From Zymoseptoria tritici IPO323 (lineage: Eukaryota > Ascomycota > Dothideomycetes > Mycosphaerellales > Mycosphaerellaceae): a stretch of DNA of 64,000 bases. The notes beneath the pieces were generated by a model, which saw only the letters and a program-made list of their open reading frames with translations, had not been told where the DNA came from and made no database searches. A program made the translations under genes and the position numbers. Shown one piece after another: positions 21,835-31,870 of the stretch (positions are counted from its first letter, which is position 1; each line of letters starts with the position of its first letter). The DNA lies in assembly GCF_000219625.1 (NCBI RefSeq), contig NC_018218.1, positions 6,014,001 through 6,078,000 on the forward strand, given 5' to 3'.

Positions 21835-24800
21835 GGGTCGACTTCGACTAGTAGTCTCGTTCCGGACGACTGTAAGTAATCCTCCGGATAGTTGAATAAT
21901 GCTACCGCGTTACCGGGGTGTCGGCAGCCTACTCGTTTCCCGACTCTTTAGGCTTAGTTATATAAAATGCCTCGGTCGGACTGTACCTGTCTCCGTATCC
22001 CTTAACTCTAGTAAAGGTAATTATTATTCTATCTAGTGTCGCGATTGTGCACTCGAGGGACCTATCGTCGCAGTTTATAGATCTAAGCCGCACTTGTCTA
22101 GTCTATAGTCGGCCGAGAAGGAAAGGTGCAGTCCGTATAATAAGAAACGACAAGTAGGTAAGAACTCCTATAACCTCGATCGGTACCCGCTCTACAATAC
22201 CTAGGAAATCCGCACAGCTACTAACCGTATTTATCTGTATTAGCCGGCAGGTGCGTATGCTAACACCTGCTCGCTTTACCGCAGACTAGCTTATAATGTT
22301 CCCTTTAGACCCCTCGTTAATTATAGTACGACGCTCCCTATGTCGTTTTAGACCGATAATACATTCTACAATAGGCGAGGGTATAATAACATAGTCTCGG
22401 TCGTTAAAGGACAACCTCGCGTCCTTAGGGTCCTCGTACAGGTCCTGCATTAGTCTCGGAGGCATCGTAACATATAGCTCCTTAACTATAGGACCGAGGA
22501 AAGTAGGGTTATCGTCTTCTATCTCTTCTACGAACCTATTGCGTATATAAAATCTAGAGGGCAGGATGTGCTTAGCGGTAGTACTGCTAAGTTTAAACTC
22601 GACTCGTACCCCGTAAGAACGAAGCGGCTCGTCTATATCGTACTAGTATACTACAGTAGCCGCAATGTTGTCCTCCTTAATAATAATCGACAGCCCGGCT
22701 TCTTTAGTAGCTATTGCGAAGTCTTCTTAATTCCGAGCATAGCGCTTAAGAAGTCCCCTAGCTACTATAGGCGAGGCAGCGAGAAGCTCCCTAATAGGGA
22801 TATTAGACGGCTGCGCTAGTATCCTGTCGAGCAGCACCTTTTCTATGTTAAGTCGCTCTCGAAGGTAAATGTCCCTTCTCTAAGCACCCTTTCCAGTCGC
22901 GGCAGGCTTCTAGTTCTTCTTTTTCTTTAGCAGCGGGGGGTTAACGAAGCCCTAAGAAGGAGGGGTAGGATCTAGGTCTATGCTTCTAGTAGGGTCCTAG
23001 GTCTAGCTATCGTTCGCGGACTGCGGCTGGTTACTAGTGTTAAATGCACTATTACTAGTAAGAGTGCCCTATATCGACTACGAGCCTTCTTCGACTACCT
23101 TTATATACTCTTCCGTATTAGGGATCTTGCAGGCATTAATCTTAATAGATACTGTCTTCTTTGGCTTTATAATACGGCTAGTATTATTGCTCGGCTTGGC
23201 GGCTAGCTCCTTTCCCTTAGTCGTGCTCGTTAGCCTAGTCGCAGCGTTCGTAGACAGAGAGTTGGTATAGATCTAATTTACATAGGGGGCACGAGGGTCT
23301 TGCTTATTAATATATACTAGATTATTAGGAACCGTACTTCTAGCAACGATGTTGCACTAGTTTCTATTTATGTTCGTCGCTAGTGCGGGTCCTACAGGGG
23401 AACCTAAGCCTTAGCCTAGGTAACTAGGTTAAGCTAGTAACGAGGGTGCAGGTTTTAAGGTTAGTGGAACAGGGCTAGGAACAAGTGCCGGGTTAAGAGG
23501 TGTACTTAGTACATATGTCCGAGGAGCAAAGGCAGCTATAGGTAGTTTATAAGCTGGCTAGTACTTCTTAGCATCCTCGATATTCGTATTAGTAGGCTAG
23601 GTAATAGCCCTTCCCTATGCTTTCTCGATAGCGGGAGCTATTATCCGGAGCTTAGGCTAATCCGGCTAGTTCCTGAACTGTACCTTTCGTCTATTAACAT
23701 TACCTTCTCGTCTAATATACTACTTCTTTTTACTGTCGCGGTGTGTTTAGCCCGCACTTAGGAGGTAGTTTATATACTTGCATTCGTGAATACTATAACC
23801 GGGTTTAAAGTAATAAAAGTACGTATACTTAGAGGCTTCCTGGTAGAAGGGGTTCGAGCTGCTAGACGACTAATAGGGCACTAGTCTAGGTCTAGCGATA
23901 TTATACGAGTAGTACTTAGGAGAATTAGGGGTGTTATTAGTATATAGCGTAGCTATATAAGACTTCGGAAAGTCTCTAGGTGGATTAACAGCTACACGTG
24001 CACTTCTCTTAGCTCTCGCATGCTTAATCTTAGCAATAGTTATCTTAGAAAGCTTTTTAGACAGGTCCTCTATGTCCGGCAGCTTCTCTTTTAGTACGCG
24101 TAACGACTAGACTCTATCGTTCGATATATCTAGCTTCGGATACCTCTTCTTAGTCTAGTTAACAAGCTAGCTAGTAACCTAGCTCTTACCCTTGCCGTAC
24201 AACTCCTAGTAAGCTATACGGCTTATAACGTACTTAAGTATCGTATCGTACAATAGAGGAAGCTAAGTACAGGAGGCTAGGTTCGAGACGTCTACTTCGA
24301 GCTTGTTTATAATTTCCTGTCCTACCTCGGAGGGCAAGCCTTTAAGGAAGAGGTAGTATCGAGCGACTTCGTTATACTATTTAAGAGGTATCCTTTTCGA
24401 GACCGCTTTAAACGTTATAACGTACTAACATAGGTTATCCTTCTGTCCGGAGACATCCTAGACTCTTTCCTTTGCGTACAGCTCTTCGAGGAAAGGGAGG
24501 CTATACTTATATACCTAGCTATTATAGCACCGATAGTAGGAAAGAGCCTCTTCCTTAAAAGCTTCGTAGTTTTCGCTGTCGAAGCCTAAAAGACTCTCGA
24601 GCTAAGCTCGAACATCCGGCACTAAGTGTCGAGCAGCAAGTCGGATCCTTTCCCTATTAGGAGTACGTAATCCTTTAAAGTACAAATCGAAGAAGTCCGC
24701 TATAGTCTAGAAGAAAGTCGAGGCATCCTTACCGTCGAAGGATAGAGCACTAGGCTCTCTAGGGAAGGGTACGCGACTACGGTAAGTAGGGGCTCTATTA

Positions 24801-25141
24801 TTGCGAGTAGCCGCGGTAAGGGCAGTAACAAGATCTGCGATGTTTATATTAGTAGGCTAGGGAGCGGGAACTGTACTATAGGTCGCTATAGTAGTAATCC
24901 CTTCGGCTTAAGGGAGAGCCTTATTAGTCGACCCTTTAGTCGAATTAGTCGCAAAGCAAGCTAATAGAATCCTATTGCTATTGCGGAAGGCGCGAGCATC
25001 GGAAGGTGCCTAGATAGGGCTATTAGTTCCGGAAGCCTCGCTAGTGCTTAGGGTATTGCGGAGAATCTCCGAAGGAGTATTAAGATAGCTACGACGGGAG
25101 GGTCCGTCCGGGCCGTTGTTAGGAGTGTTATTAGGAGACAT
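21821..25141 (-). pseudogene. Gypsy gag and aspartic protease
   Basis: One phase runs from MSPNNTPNNGPDGPSRRSYL (start 25,141) for about 1,107 codons to a TAG in hairpin H5. Capsid region: RSRVPFPREPSALSFDGKDA (about 24,760), then helical segments ending QELYGKGKSQVTSQL. A retroviral-type zinc knuckle lies at 23,780-23,821, reading YFYYFKPGYSIHEC, i.e. C-x2-C-x3-G-H-x4-C with three Cys/His changed to Tyr by RIP. A proline-rich linker follows, then a protease-like domain near 22,100-22,260 (CADFLGIVERVPIEVIGVLT, FLLGR). An in-frame upstream ATG at 25,237 is an alternative start. The mature protein would form the virus-like particle. Confidence 0.85.
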
Positions 25142-25288
25142 CGTAATAGCGATATACAGCTTAGTGTCGCAAATAGGGAAATAGGAAGTAAGGAGTGCGG
25201 ATGCGTGTTCGGAAGGCGTATAGGAAAAGGTTAGCAAGTCGTCGTCGATACCGGGGCGGCGGGAGTAGGCTATTTAAAGCTCTCGAGG

Positions 25289-25318
25289 GTTTGCTAGACT
25301 ATTAGTCTAGGAAACATT
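25289..25318. repeat. Inverted-repeat motif H6
   Basis: GTTTGCTAGAC and GTCTAGGAAACAT arms surround a 5-nt loop. It is about 150 nt upstream of the chosen gag start, or about 50 nt upstream of the alternative start at 25,237. Confidence 0.8.
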
Positions 25319-25548
25319 GTTGCTACTAATAGTGCACTACAGCTGATTATACTATTTATATATAGTCCAGGGCTATATTCGATAGTCTCCTTAGTATAGG
25401 CAGGGTATAATCGTACGTTCCGGGTACGTAGGACGGCTAAGTATCCAGAAACTCGGGAATAAGGCGGGATCGCTTCTCGTATAGTGTAAAAGAGTCTAGG
25501 GCAGGGAAATAAGGACTAGGGATGCGTCTAGGGTCCGTAGCTCGGTAT

Positions 25549-25592
25549 CATTTGTTTGCTAGACCCTCTTCCTAATTTGGTCTAGGAAACAT
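25549..25592. repeat. Inverted-repeat motif H7
   Basis: ATTTGTTTGCTAGACC and GGTCTAGGAAACAT arms surround about 14 nt. It lies in the 5' leader and is the longest-armed copy. Confidence 0.8.
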
Positions 25593-25849
25593 CGCACCCT
25601 CGAAAGGTCGCACCTCTTAGACTATTCTAGCTAGCTAGAGCCGAGAACTACACATCGCATTCTCGTACTAAGAACCTAGTGTCGGTAGATCTAGGCAGGG
25701 CTTATATACTCCCTAGTTCTAGTATAGGGTTCGTAGCGATATTATCTGCTATTACCTCGGAAAGCAACACTAAGGAGCGGTCGGACAATTAGTACGATAG
25801 GGCGACGTTTCTTAGGGTATTCGCGACGCCTACTCTATAATAGCTAGTC

Positions 25850-26600
25850 AGTCTCGTTTCTTATAGCCATTCTATCGAGAGCACGGGACAGCTTACGTAA
25901 CCGAGTATTCTCTAATGTCTAGCATATCTATTATAGCTACTACGGCGGTTAGTAAAGTTTTCTAGGTACTTAAGGGCTCTTTTTCTACCCTGTTTCTCTT
26001 TCTTTTCTTCACGAGCGCCTTATATAGGGTTTACCGTACGCCTAGCGTACCTGCCTCGGCAGGTAGTCGGGCGTAGGAAAAGCTATAGCCGTACGATTTT
26101 AGCCCTAGGAGGCTTGTTTTTACCCTATTTTGCATCTACTAGAGTCGATATTATCTCCGTAGCAGTGTCGCGTTTTAAAGGCGTACAGCTAAGCTCGGTA
26201 GCGTAGTCGCTCGTACAGGTATAGGAGCGATAATCTCTAATGTCTATTATGTCTATTATAACCTTTACCGCGACTAGTGCGATATTCCAGGTACTTAAGG
26301 GGGCATATTTACTTGCTCTTCCTTCTTTTTAGAGCATGTAGGGCACAGCGGCCGCTAAACAAGAGATGAAATGCGGTCGCCGCTCGTCTCGCTTACCTTT
26401 ACCGGCAGGTAGTCGGACATAGGAAAAGCTATAGTAGTACGATTTTGGCCCTAGGAGGCTTGTTTTCACCCTAAATCGCGCCTATTGTAGTCGATATGCT
26501 CTCTACGATAGCGTCGCGCTTTAAGGGCGTACATCCGAGTCCGGTAGCGCGGTCGTATACATTAGTGCAAGAGCGCTTTATACCAAGACTCTACGCGATG
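25850..26600. repeat. Degenerate direct repeats in Gypsy leader
   Basis: A segment containing AGGAAAAGCTATAG, CCCTAGGAGGCTTGTTTT and GTCGCGYTTTAA occurs at about 26,071 and again at about 26,411. CTCTAATGTCTA...CAGGTACTTAAGGG occurs at about 25,910 and 26,234. The leader therefore holds two to three diverged units of roughly 340 bp. No ORF in it is convincing. Confidence 0.6.
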
Positions 26601-27042
26601 TTAGTGTCCCTTTTTTATATACTCTTTCGCTCCCTCGGTTTCTTCCTTCTCCTTCTTGGGCTGTATCGACGAGCTGCTCGGCGTAGGGTGTGCAGCTCGG
26701 TAGGGTATAGGGAATGTGTCTATGTGTTCGTATATTTAGGGTGTATTCGGTAGTAGATCCAGCAATGTGCACACAGCGATTTGTGCATTAAGGTACTTTG
26801 TATTTTGAACTTAGACTTTAAACTTAGGTACTTAAGCCTACTACCCTAGCTAAGGGGCAGAGGTATATCGTAATCCTTTCTTCGAGGGAGGGTATTCGTC
26901 GTATGCGTCGTAAGTACTCGTAAGGTAACCGGCACTCTTATCGAGGTCGTAGCTACTCCGCACTTCCGCACTGCTGCCTACCCTTTATATATCCTCCTTC
27001 TCCGCTTTCGCGAAGGAAGGAGTCTTACATCGTCTACTAAAA

Positions 27043-27347
27043 TGTAAGGGGGGAACTTCTAAAGGTTCCGATCTCCCGCGGATAGTAGTAGTGCGGACGT
27101 ACGAGGTAGCATAGGGGGCAAAAAGGGCGGTAAACTATACAATTAGAGTAAAAGGTAGGGGGCAAAAGAGGTAGTATTAAGTGCTCTGTACTATTAGGCC
27201 TCGTGTGCGTGTCGAAGGTCCTTCCGGAGGTGCTAGTAGTCGGTGTCCTGTTCCTCCGTAGGTCGATGTCTCTCTCATCCTCCGACCTACATACGAAGCT
27301 AAAGCTAGATACAGACTACACGTGATAGTGCGATATTCCCCACTACA
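27043..27347 (-). repeat. 5' LTR of the Gypsy element
   Basis: This 305-bp LTR should contain the element's promoter. The outer end reads TGTAGTGGGGAATATCGCAC in element orientation and is followed outward by the duplicated GTAG (27,348-27,351). No primer-binding match to a tRNA could be fixed in the RIP'd sequence inside the LTR. Confidence 0.9.
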
Positions 27348-27351
27348 GTAG

Positions 27352-29340
27352 CTAGGTCCGCGATCTACGGCCTCTACCGTCCCGACGAAGAGAACGGAAA
27401 GGGAGTAAGCTCCTTCGCCTTTGTAGGAGAGGGCGTGTCCGGAGAGGGTACGAGGGGAGGAGGGACGGATGCCGTAGAAAAGGGCGAGAGAAGGTCGTAG
27501 TCCTTACTAGGAAAGAGGTTGTAGGGTCGTACCTTAGGAGGAACACTCTTCCCTCCGCGCTTCTCCTCGACGGAATAGTATAAAAGACTCTTCCTCTACC
27601 GTCTCTCCTAGATCGACTCCGCTCGCGCGTCGTTCTAGCTAGGCGGTAGGGCTCCGTTCGTAGTAGGTCTTAATTCCTTCTAGTGCTCGCTCGCGCTGTC
27701 TTTAGGTCTAGGAGGGTCTAGAGGATCTTTACTCGAGTAATAAGGAGGACCTTCGTCCGAGCGATAAGGAGGACCTTTACCTAGGGTGTATAGGAGGCGG
27801 TTAACTAATTGCTTCGTCTCCTTCGCCGCGCGGATTAGGCAGGCCTCGGCGTAATTCTAAAAGAAGGGTATCTGTACGATAGGCTTCGGTATAGGGTCGA
27901 CTAGAATCGCGGTAGGGTTAGTCTCTAGGACGAGGATAGTAGGGATCGTTAAGGGGATGTCGATAGAAGGCAGCCTAGTTAAAGGGATGTTAGTAGGGAG
28001 CCTCGTAGAAGGAATGTCCATAGAAGGAATGTCTGTAGAAGGAATGTCCGTAGAAGGAAGATTCGTCGACGGAATCTTCGTCGAAGGGATGCTCGTAGAA
28101 GGAAGATCCGTAGAGATAATATCTAGGAACATGTCCTCCTTACGCCGGATTATCTTCCTTAACTAACAATCCGTAGACGCTATCTCGATCAAAGACTTAG
28201 ACTCGAGTGCTTGCTTCGCCGGCGCGGTTACCGGCTCCTCTAGTCGATCTTTAATCTAGGCAACGAGCTAGGCCGTATCCTTACTACAGTTACGAAGCTA
28301 GTCTAGGATCGTTTGCGCTATAAGCGTAAGTCTCGACCAGCCGATTTCCGTAGTAACGCTCTTAATCTACGCCTTAATAGTACGCCTTTTGTTCGTACAA
28401 CACTTCTTACACTCGAAGGTACGGTAGTATCGTCCTTCCGTGTCGGGATGTCCGGTCTTGTTCCTTAGGACGCTAAAGTAGTTAATCTTGCCGCCGTACG
28501 GGATAATACCCTTATAGAGCTCCTAAAGGGCGTCCGTAAAGGCCGTTAGACCTTCCTAGGGCCGTACCGCGCTCGTCGACGGTTTAGATAATATCCGAGG
28601 GTTAGAGGGTAGAGAGGGCTACGCCGAGGGTAGAGGGGAGGAGGAAGCTACGAGGAACGTCGAGGGAGAGGTCGGCGAAGTAACGAGTCGGGATCGGTAG
28701 TAGGAGGCACTCGAAGGAGAGGGCAACCTAGGTAGAGAGTACTTATAGATAGTTCGAAGTCTCTACCGTAGAGGAAAACCGAGGCTAAGAGCGTAAACGG
28801 ATAGTAGCGAGGCTCTAGAGAGGAGGGAACATATCCGGCTCTTATAGGGCCGGGATATAGTCGTCCTTCTTACAATTATAAGCAGGGTTAGCCTTACGAT
28901 CGTCGATAGTTATCGTCGATAGCTATCCTCTTATCTCGCTGTCTACCGGGGTCTACAGCTTAATTAGAATCGTTATACTCGACGAGGTAGTAGTATAAAG
29001 GGCTACCCTCCCCTCCGTACTTACTCGTCCTACTCGTTATCTCTTCCTCTACTCCCCGGTCCGAGAATAGCCTATCCCCGGCATCGTTATATCGTCCTCT
29101 CTAGGCATCGTTATATCGTCCTTATCTCGATGCTATCCTGTCCTACTAGGCCTATATCCTCTTTATCCTCCCGTCTTCCTCTCCCTTCGCCTAGCTCGTC
29201 TCCGGTCTCGTCTGTTACCTTACCGTCTCGCTTTCGAATCTCCTATGTCTACGTCTTCTCCCTCCTCCTCCTCCGCCCTACTCTCGTTAATCTGTTCTCC
29301 CTTATGCCGTTCTCGTACCCGAGCCGTCCTCTATAGGCTG
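27352..29340 (-). pseudogene. LINE copy 1 upstream ORF (ORF1-like) and 5' portion
   Basis: Minus-strand coding-like sequence continues the LINE on the far side of the Gypsy insertion. A block near 28,390-28,520 reads GGKINYFSVLRNKTGHPDTE and RTFECKKCCTNKRRTIKA, a C-x2-C pair that could be part of a zinc-binding domain (copy 2 has Tyr at the Cys positions). Then comes a 15-bp coding repeat (LPSTD/IPSTD, 27,957-28,110) and a proline/charge-rich tail toward 27,352. Position and composition suit a LINE ORF1 (RNA-binding protein), but no CCHC knuckle is seen. The part above 28,640 is low-complexity and could not be assigned. RIP stops are frequent. Confidence 0.5.
27957..28110 (-). repeat. 15-bp coding repeat, LPSTD/IPSTD
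   Basis: A tandem 15-bp unit (plus strand GAAGGAATGTCYGTA) encodes a five-residue IPSTD/LPSTD motif about ten times on the minus strand. Copy 2 has the same array at 56,670-56,820 with fewer perfect units. It is a variable, probably disordered, spacer. Confidence 0.8.
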
Positions 29341-29627
29341 TTAAATCTACGTTAGACTCGCTATCCGCGTATTTTTGCTAATAAGGAGCTCGACGACATA
29401 GTGTAGTACTCTCCCGTCGTAGTAATTCCTACCTACATTTAGCACTACCCCCTCCTTATCGGGCACCCGGTAGAAAGCATAACAAAGCTGTACGTAGTAG
29501 CGCTAGCGTCGTAGGCTCTTATATTATAGGACTTCTATATCCGTAGAGGTTTCTATAGTAGCTGTTCTTAAGTGTCGAGCAGGAGGTATATGCCGCTTAC
29601 GTGTTCGGCTGCTAGGTTAGCTCTCTG

Positions 29628-29935
29628 CCTATCCCGGCATTAGGCGAGAAATCCGCCTAGCGGCAAGGTGGGCTAGAAATCTACCTATCCCGGCATTAGG
29701 CGGAAAATCCGCCTAGCGGCAAGGTAGGCTAGAAATCTACCTATCCCGGCATTAGGCGAGAAATCCGCCTAGCGGCAAGGTAGGCTAGAAATCTACCTAT
29801 CCCGGCATTAGGCGAGAAATCCGCCTAGCGGCAAGGTAGGCTAGAAATCCACCCATCCCGGCATTAGGCGAGAAATCCGCCTAGCGGCAAGGTAGGCTAG
29901 AAGGCTAGAAATCCGCCGACACCCGTAATCCGTAG
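29628..29935. repeat. 56-bp tandem repeat, copy 1
   Basis: About five and a half units of 56 bp start at CCTATCCCGGCATTAGGCG. Each unit includes GGCGAGAAATCCGCC, whose ends pair to form a small hairpin. Spacing between units is exactly 56 bp (29,628 to 29,684). The array recurs at 58,337-59,066 with about ten units. Confidence 0.9.
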
Positions 29936-30249
29936 CCGGCCTGCCCTAGCATCGTCTATATCGTGAGAAGGGTAGACTTCAGCTATAGCTCCGGAAAGCG
30001 ATACAATCCGCGTTTAGGCGGAGGAGGTAGAGCAGTTCGTAGTATAGGCTATAGAGGCAATCCCAGCGGAGGAGACGGCAAGGTTGTAGTAGAGAGGGAG
30101 GAGTCTTAGCGGGAAGTTCAGCAGTGCGCTAATTAGTCCTAGCGACCGGACACGGACCCTCCTTAGTTAATTAACTAAGGCGTAGGGCTTAGAGTTTGCG
30201 GTCGACTAATTAGAGGAGCCGGACGGGTCTAGAGTAGGGCTCTTTCGAC

Positions 30250-30651
30250 CAGTGCTCTTGTTAGTGTAGTGGATTTAGTTAGTAGTGGTAGTTGGTGCGG
30301 TTACCGGTTAGTTTAGTAAGCGATTTATCGTCTGTTAGTGGTAGTAGTGCGAGACATATCCTTTACTAGTAACTAGCAGAAATAGTAGAAACGGCGACGG
30401 CGAGGTCTAGAAGTGTAGGCTATAAGGGCTCGATCTACGGAAGTAGCAATTAAGCCGAATGCATTAATTTGCGTCCCTCTTATAAGGCTTCGGATCGATA
30501 GTATCGTCGCTGCTAAAAAGTTACATTTTAGCCCCTAAATAATAACTAAGAATAGTACACTTAGCGGTAGAGTTAGTATAGACCTCGCAATCTCTTAGTA
30601 GTAGTAGTAAGGGGCTAATGTCTACTAGTAACTATACTAACAAGAGTACTG
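30250..30651. mobile_element. Non-autonomous hAT (MITE), 402 bp
   Basis: Termini CAGTGCTCTTGTTAG and CTAACAAGAGTACTG are inverted repeats. The target duplication is CTTTCGAC/CTTTCGAT (30,242-30,249 and 30,652-30,659), one RIP-type change apart. Copy 2 (about 59,390-59,400) has the empty site. Subterminal sequence GTTGGTGCGGTTACCGGTTA is shared with the hAT at 5,390-8,326, so that family is the likely source of transposase. Confidence 0.9.
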
Positions 30652-30659
30652 CTTTCGAT

Positions 30660-31870
30660 AACTTGCTAGACCTCGTCTCCTTCGCGCTTCCTCTTAACTA
30701 TCGAAAATCCTTCTTAAGGGTCTACCGACTAGTCGGGGCGAACAGACGAATTCGAGGCTCGTCGTATACTTTTAGAACCTAACTTCTTAACCTTACGACG
30801 GGTTCTTTCGAAACTAATACAAGCTCCGAGTGCGGGTTATAACAAGAAGAATTGTCTGTTTTCAATCTTCGATATCGTATATATTAGATCTTTATTCGCC
30901 CGCTAGCAGATTTGGATTGCATAAAATCTACGTCGGAGTCTAGGAGATAGAGGAGTTCGGAGCAGAGGAGGCGGCGAGGTCGTAGTAGAGAGGGAGGAGT
31001 CCAGGTAGGAAAGTTTAGTAGTGCGCTTCTATGTCTACGTAACCGGGTACGGACCTACCTTAGTTAATTAACTAAGACGTAGGGCTTAGAGTTTGCGGCC
31101 AGCTAATAGGCAGGGGAGGACGTAGCGGCCCTCCCGTCGCGGCTAATTCGTCTACGCGACCGGACACGGACCTACCTTAGTTAATTAACTAAGACGTAGG
31201 GCTTAGAGTTTGCAGTCGACGAATTAGAGGAGCCGGACAGGTCTAGATCGAATCTATACTTAGATAACTCGCTAGACCTTATCTCCTCCGCGCTTCCTCT
31301 TAACTATCCTCTTCCGCGGTAGTACTATGTCTTGCTCGGGTGTTGTTAGTTATAGTCGAAACCCGAAAATCCTTTGTAAAGGGTCTGCCGGCAAGTCGGG
31401 GCAGCAAGACGAATCCGACGCTTGTCGCATACTTAGAAAACCTTACTTCTGAACCTTGTAACGGTTTCTTTCGCAACAAAGATAGGCTCCGAGACCGGGC
31501 AATTATAAGAAGAACTATCTATTAAAAATCTTCGATGTCGTATCTATAAGAGCTTATTTTACCCTTGAGTAGACTCGGATTTAACGAAATCTGTGTCGAG
31601 GCGGACGAGACGGAGGAGTTCGCTGTATAGGAGATAGAGGCAATTACCGCGGAGGAGGTTGTAGAAGGGAGGGAGGAGTCTAGGTAGGACAGTTTAGTAG
31701 TGCGCTTCTAGGCCTACGTGACCGGGCACGGACCTACCTTAGTTAATTAACTAAGACGTAGGGCTTAGAGTTTGCGGTCGACGAATTAGAGGAGCTAGAC
31801 CGGTCCGGATCAAATCTATACTTAGATAACTTGCTAGACCTTATCTCCTCCGCGCTTCCTCTTAACTATC
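30660..31870. repeat. Long tandem repeats (about 550-600 bp), copy 1
   Basis: Two diverged units start near CTCGCTAGACCT and run through GTCGGGGCAGCAAGACGAAT, GGGAGGAGTC and an AT-rich palindrome CTTAGTTAATTAACTAAG to AGGGCTTAGAGTTTGCGG. A related half-unit lies before the MITE at 30,100-30,240. Palindromes lie at 30,161-30,180 (20 bp, perfect), 31,059-31,076, 31,176-31,193 and 31,738-31,755. The block separates gene X from the LINE-like ORF1 and may have been promoter or UTR sequence. Confidence 0.75.

Larger units (their letters stand above)
13531..27347 (-). mobile_element. Large Ty3/Gypsy LTR retrotransposon, 13.8 kb
   Basis: Direct 305-bp LTRs (13,531-13,835 and 27,043-27,347) begin and end TGTAGT...TTACA in element orientation and are flanked by the 4-bp duplication GTAG. 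The LTRs are equal in length and differ only by transitions. On the minus strand the order is: 5' LTR, a 1.7-kb leader, gag-protease (25,141-21,821), RT-RNase H-integrase (about 21,830-18,177), a spacer with tandem repeats, a third ORF (16,954-14,177), a polypurine tract and the 3' LTR. RT before integrase defines Ty3/Gypsy. The length and third ORF are unusual. All ORFs carry RIP stops, so it is non-autonomous now. Confidence 0.9.

Noticed and set aside
27957..28166. Plus-strand ORF of VEGMS/VEGR repeats
   Set aside because: Antisense shadow of the IPSTD/LPSTD repeat in the minus-strand LINE ORF.
29628..29935. CRISPR-like array
   Set aside because: The 56-bp units are contiguous with no variable spacers, and the host is a fungus; this is a tandem repeat.
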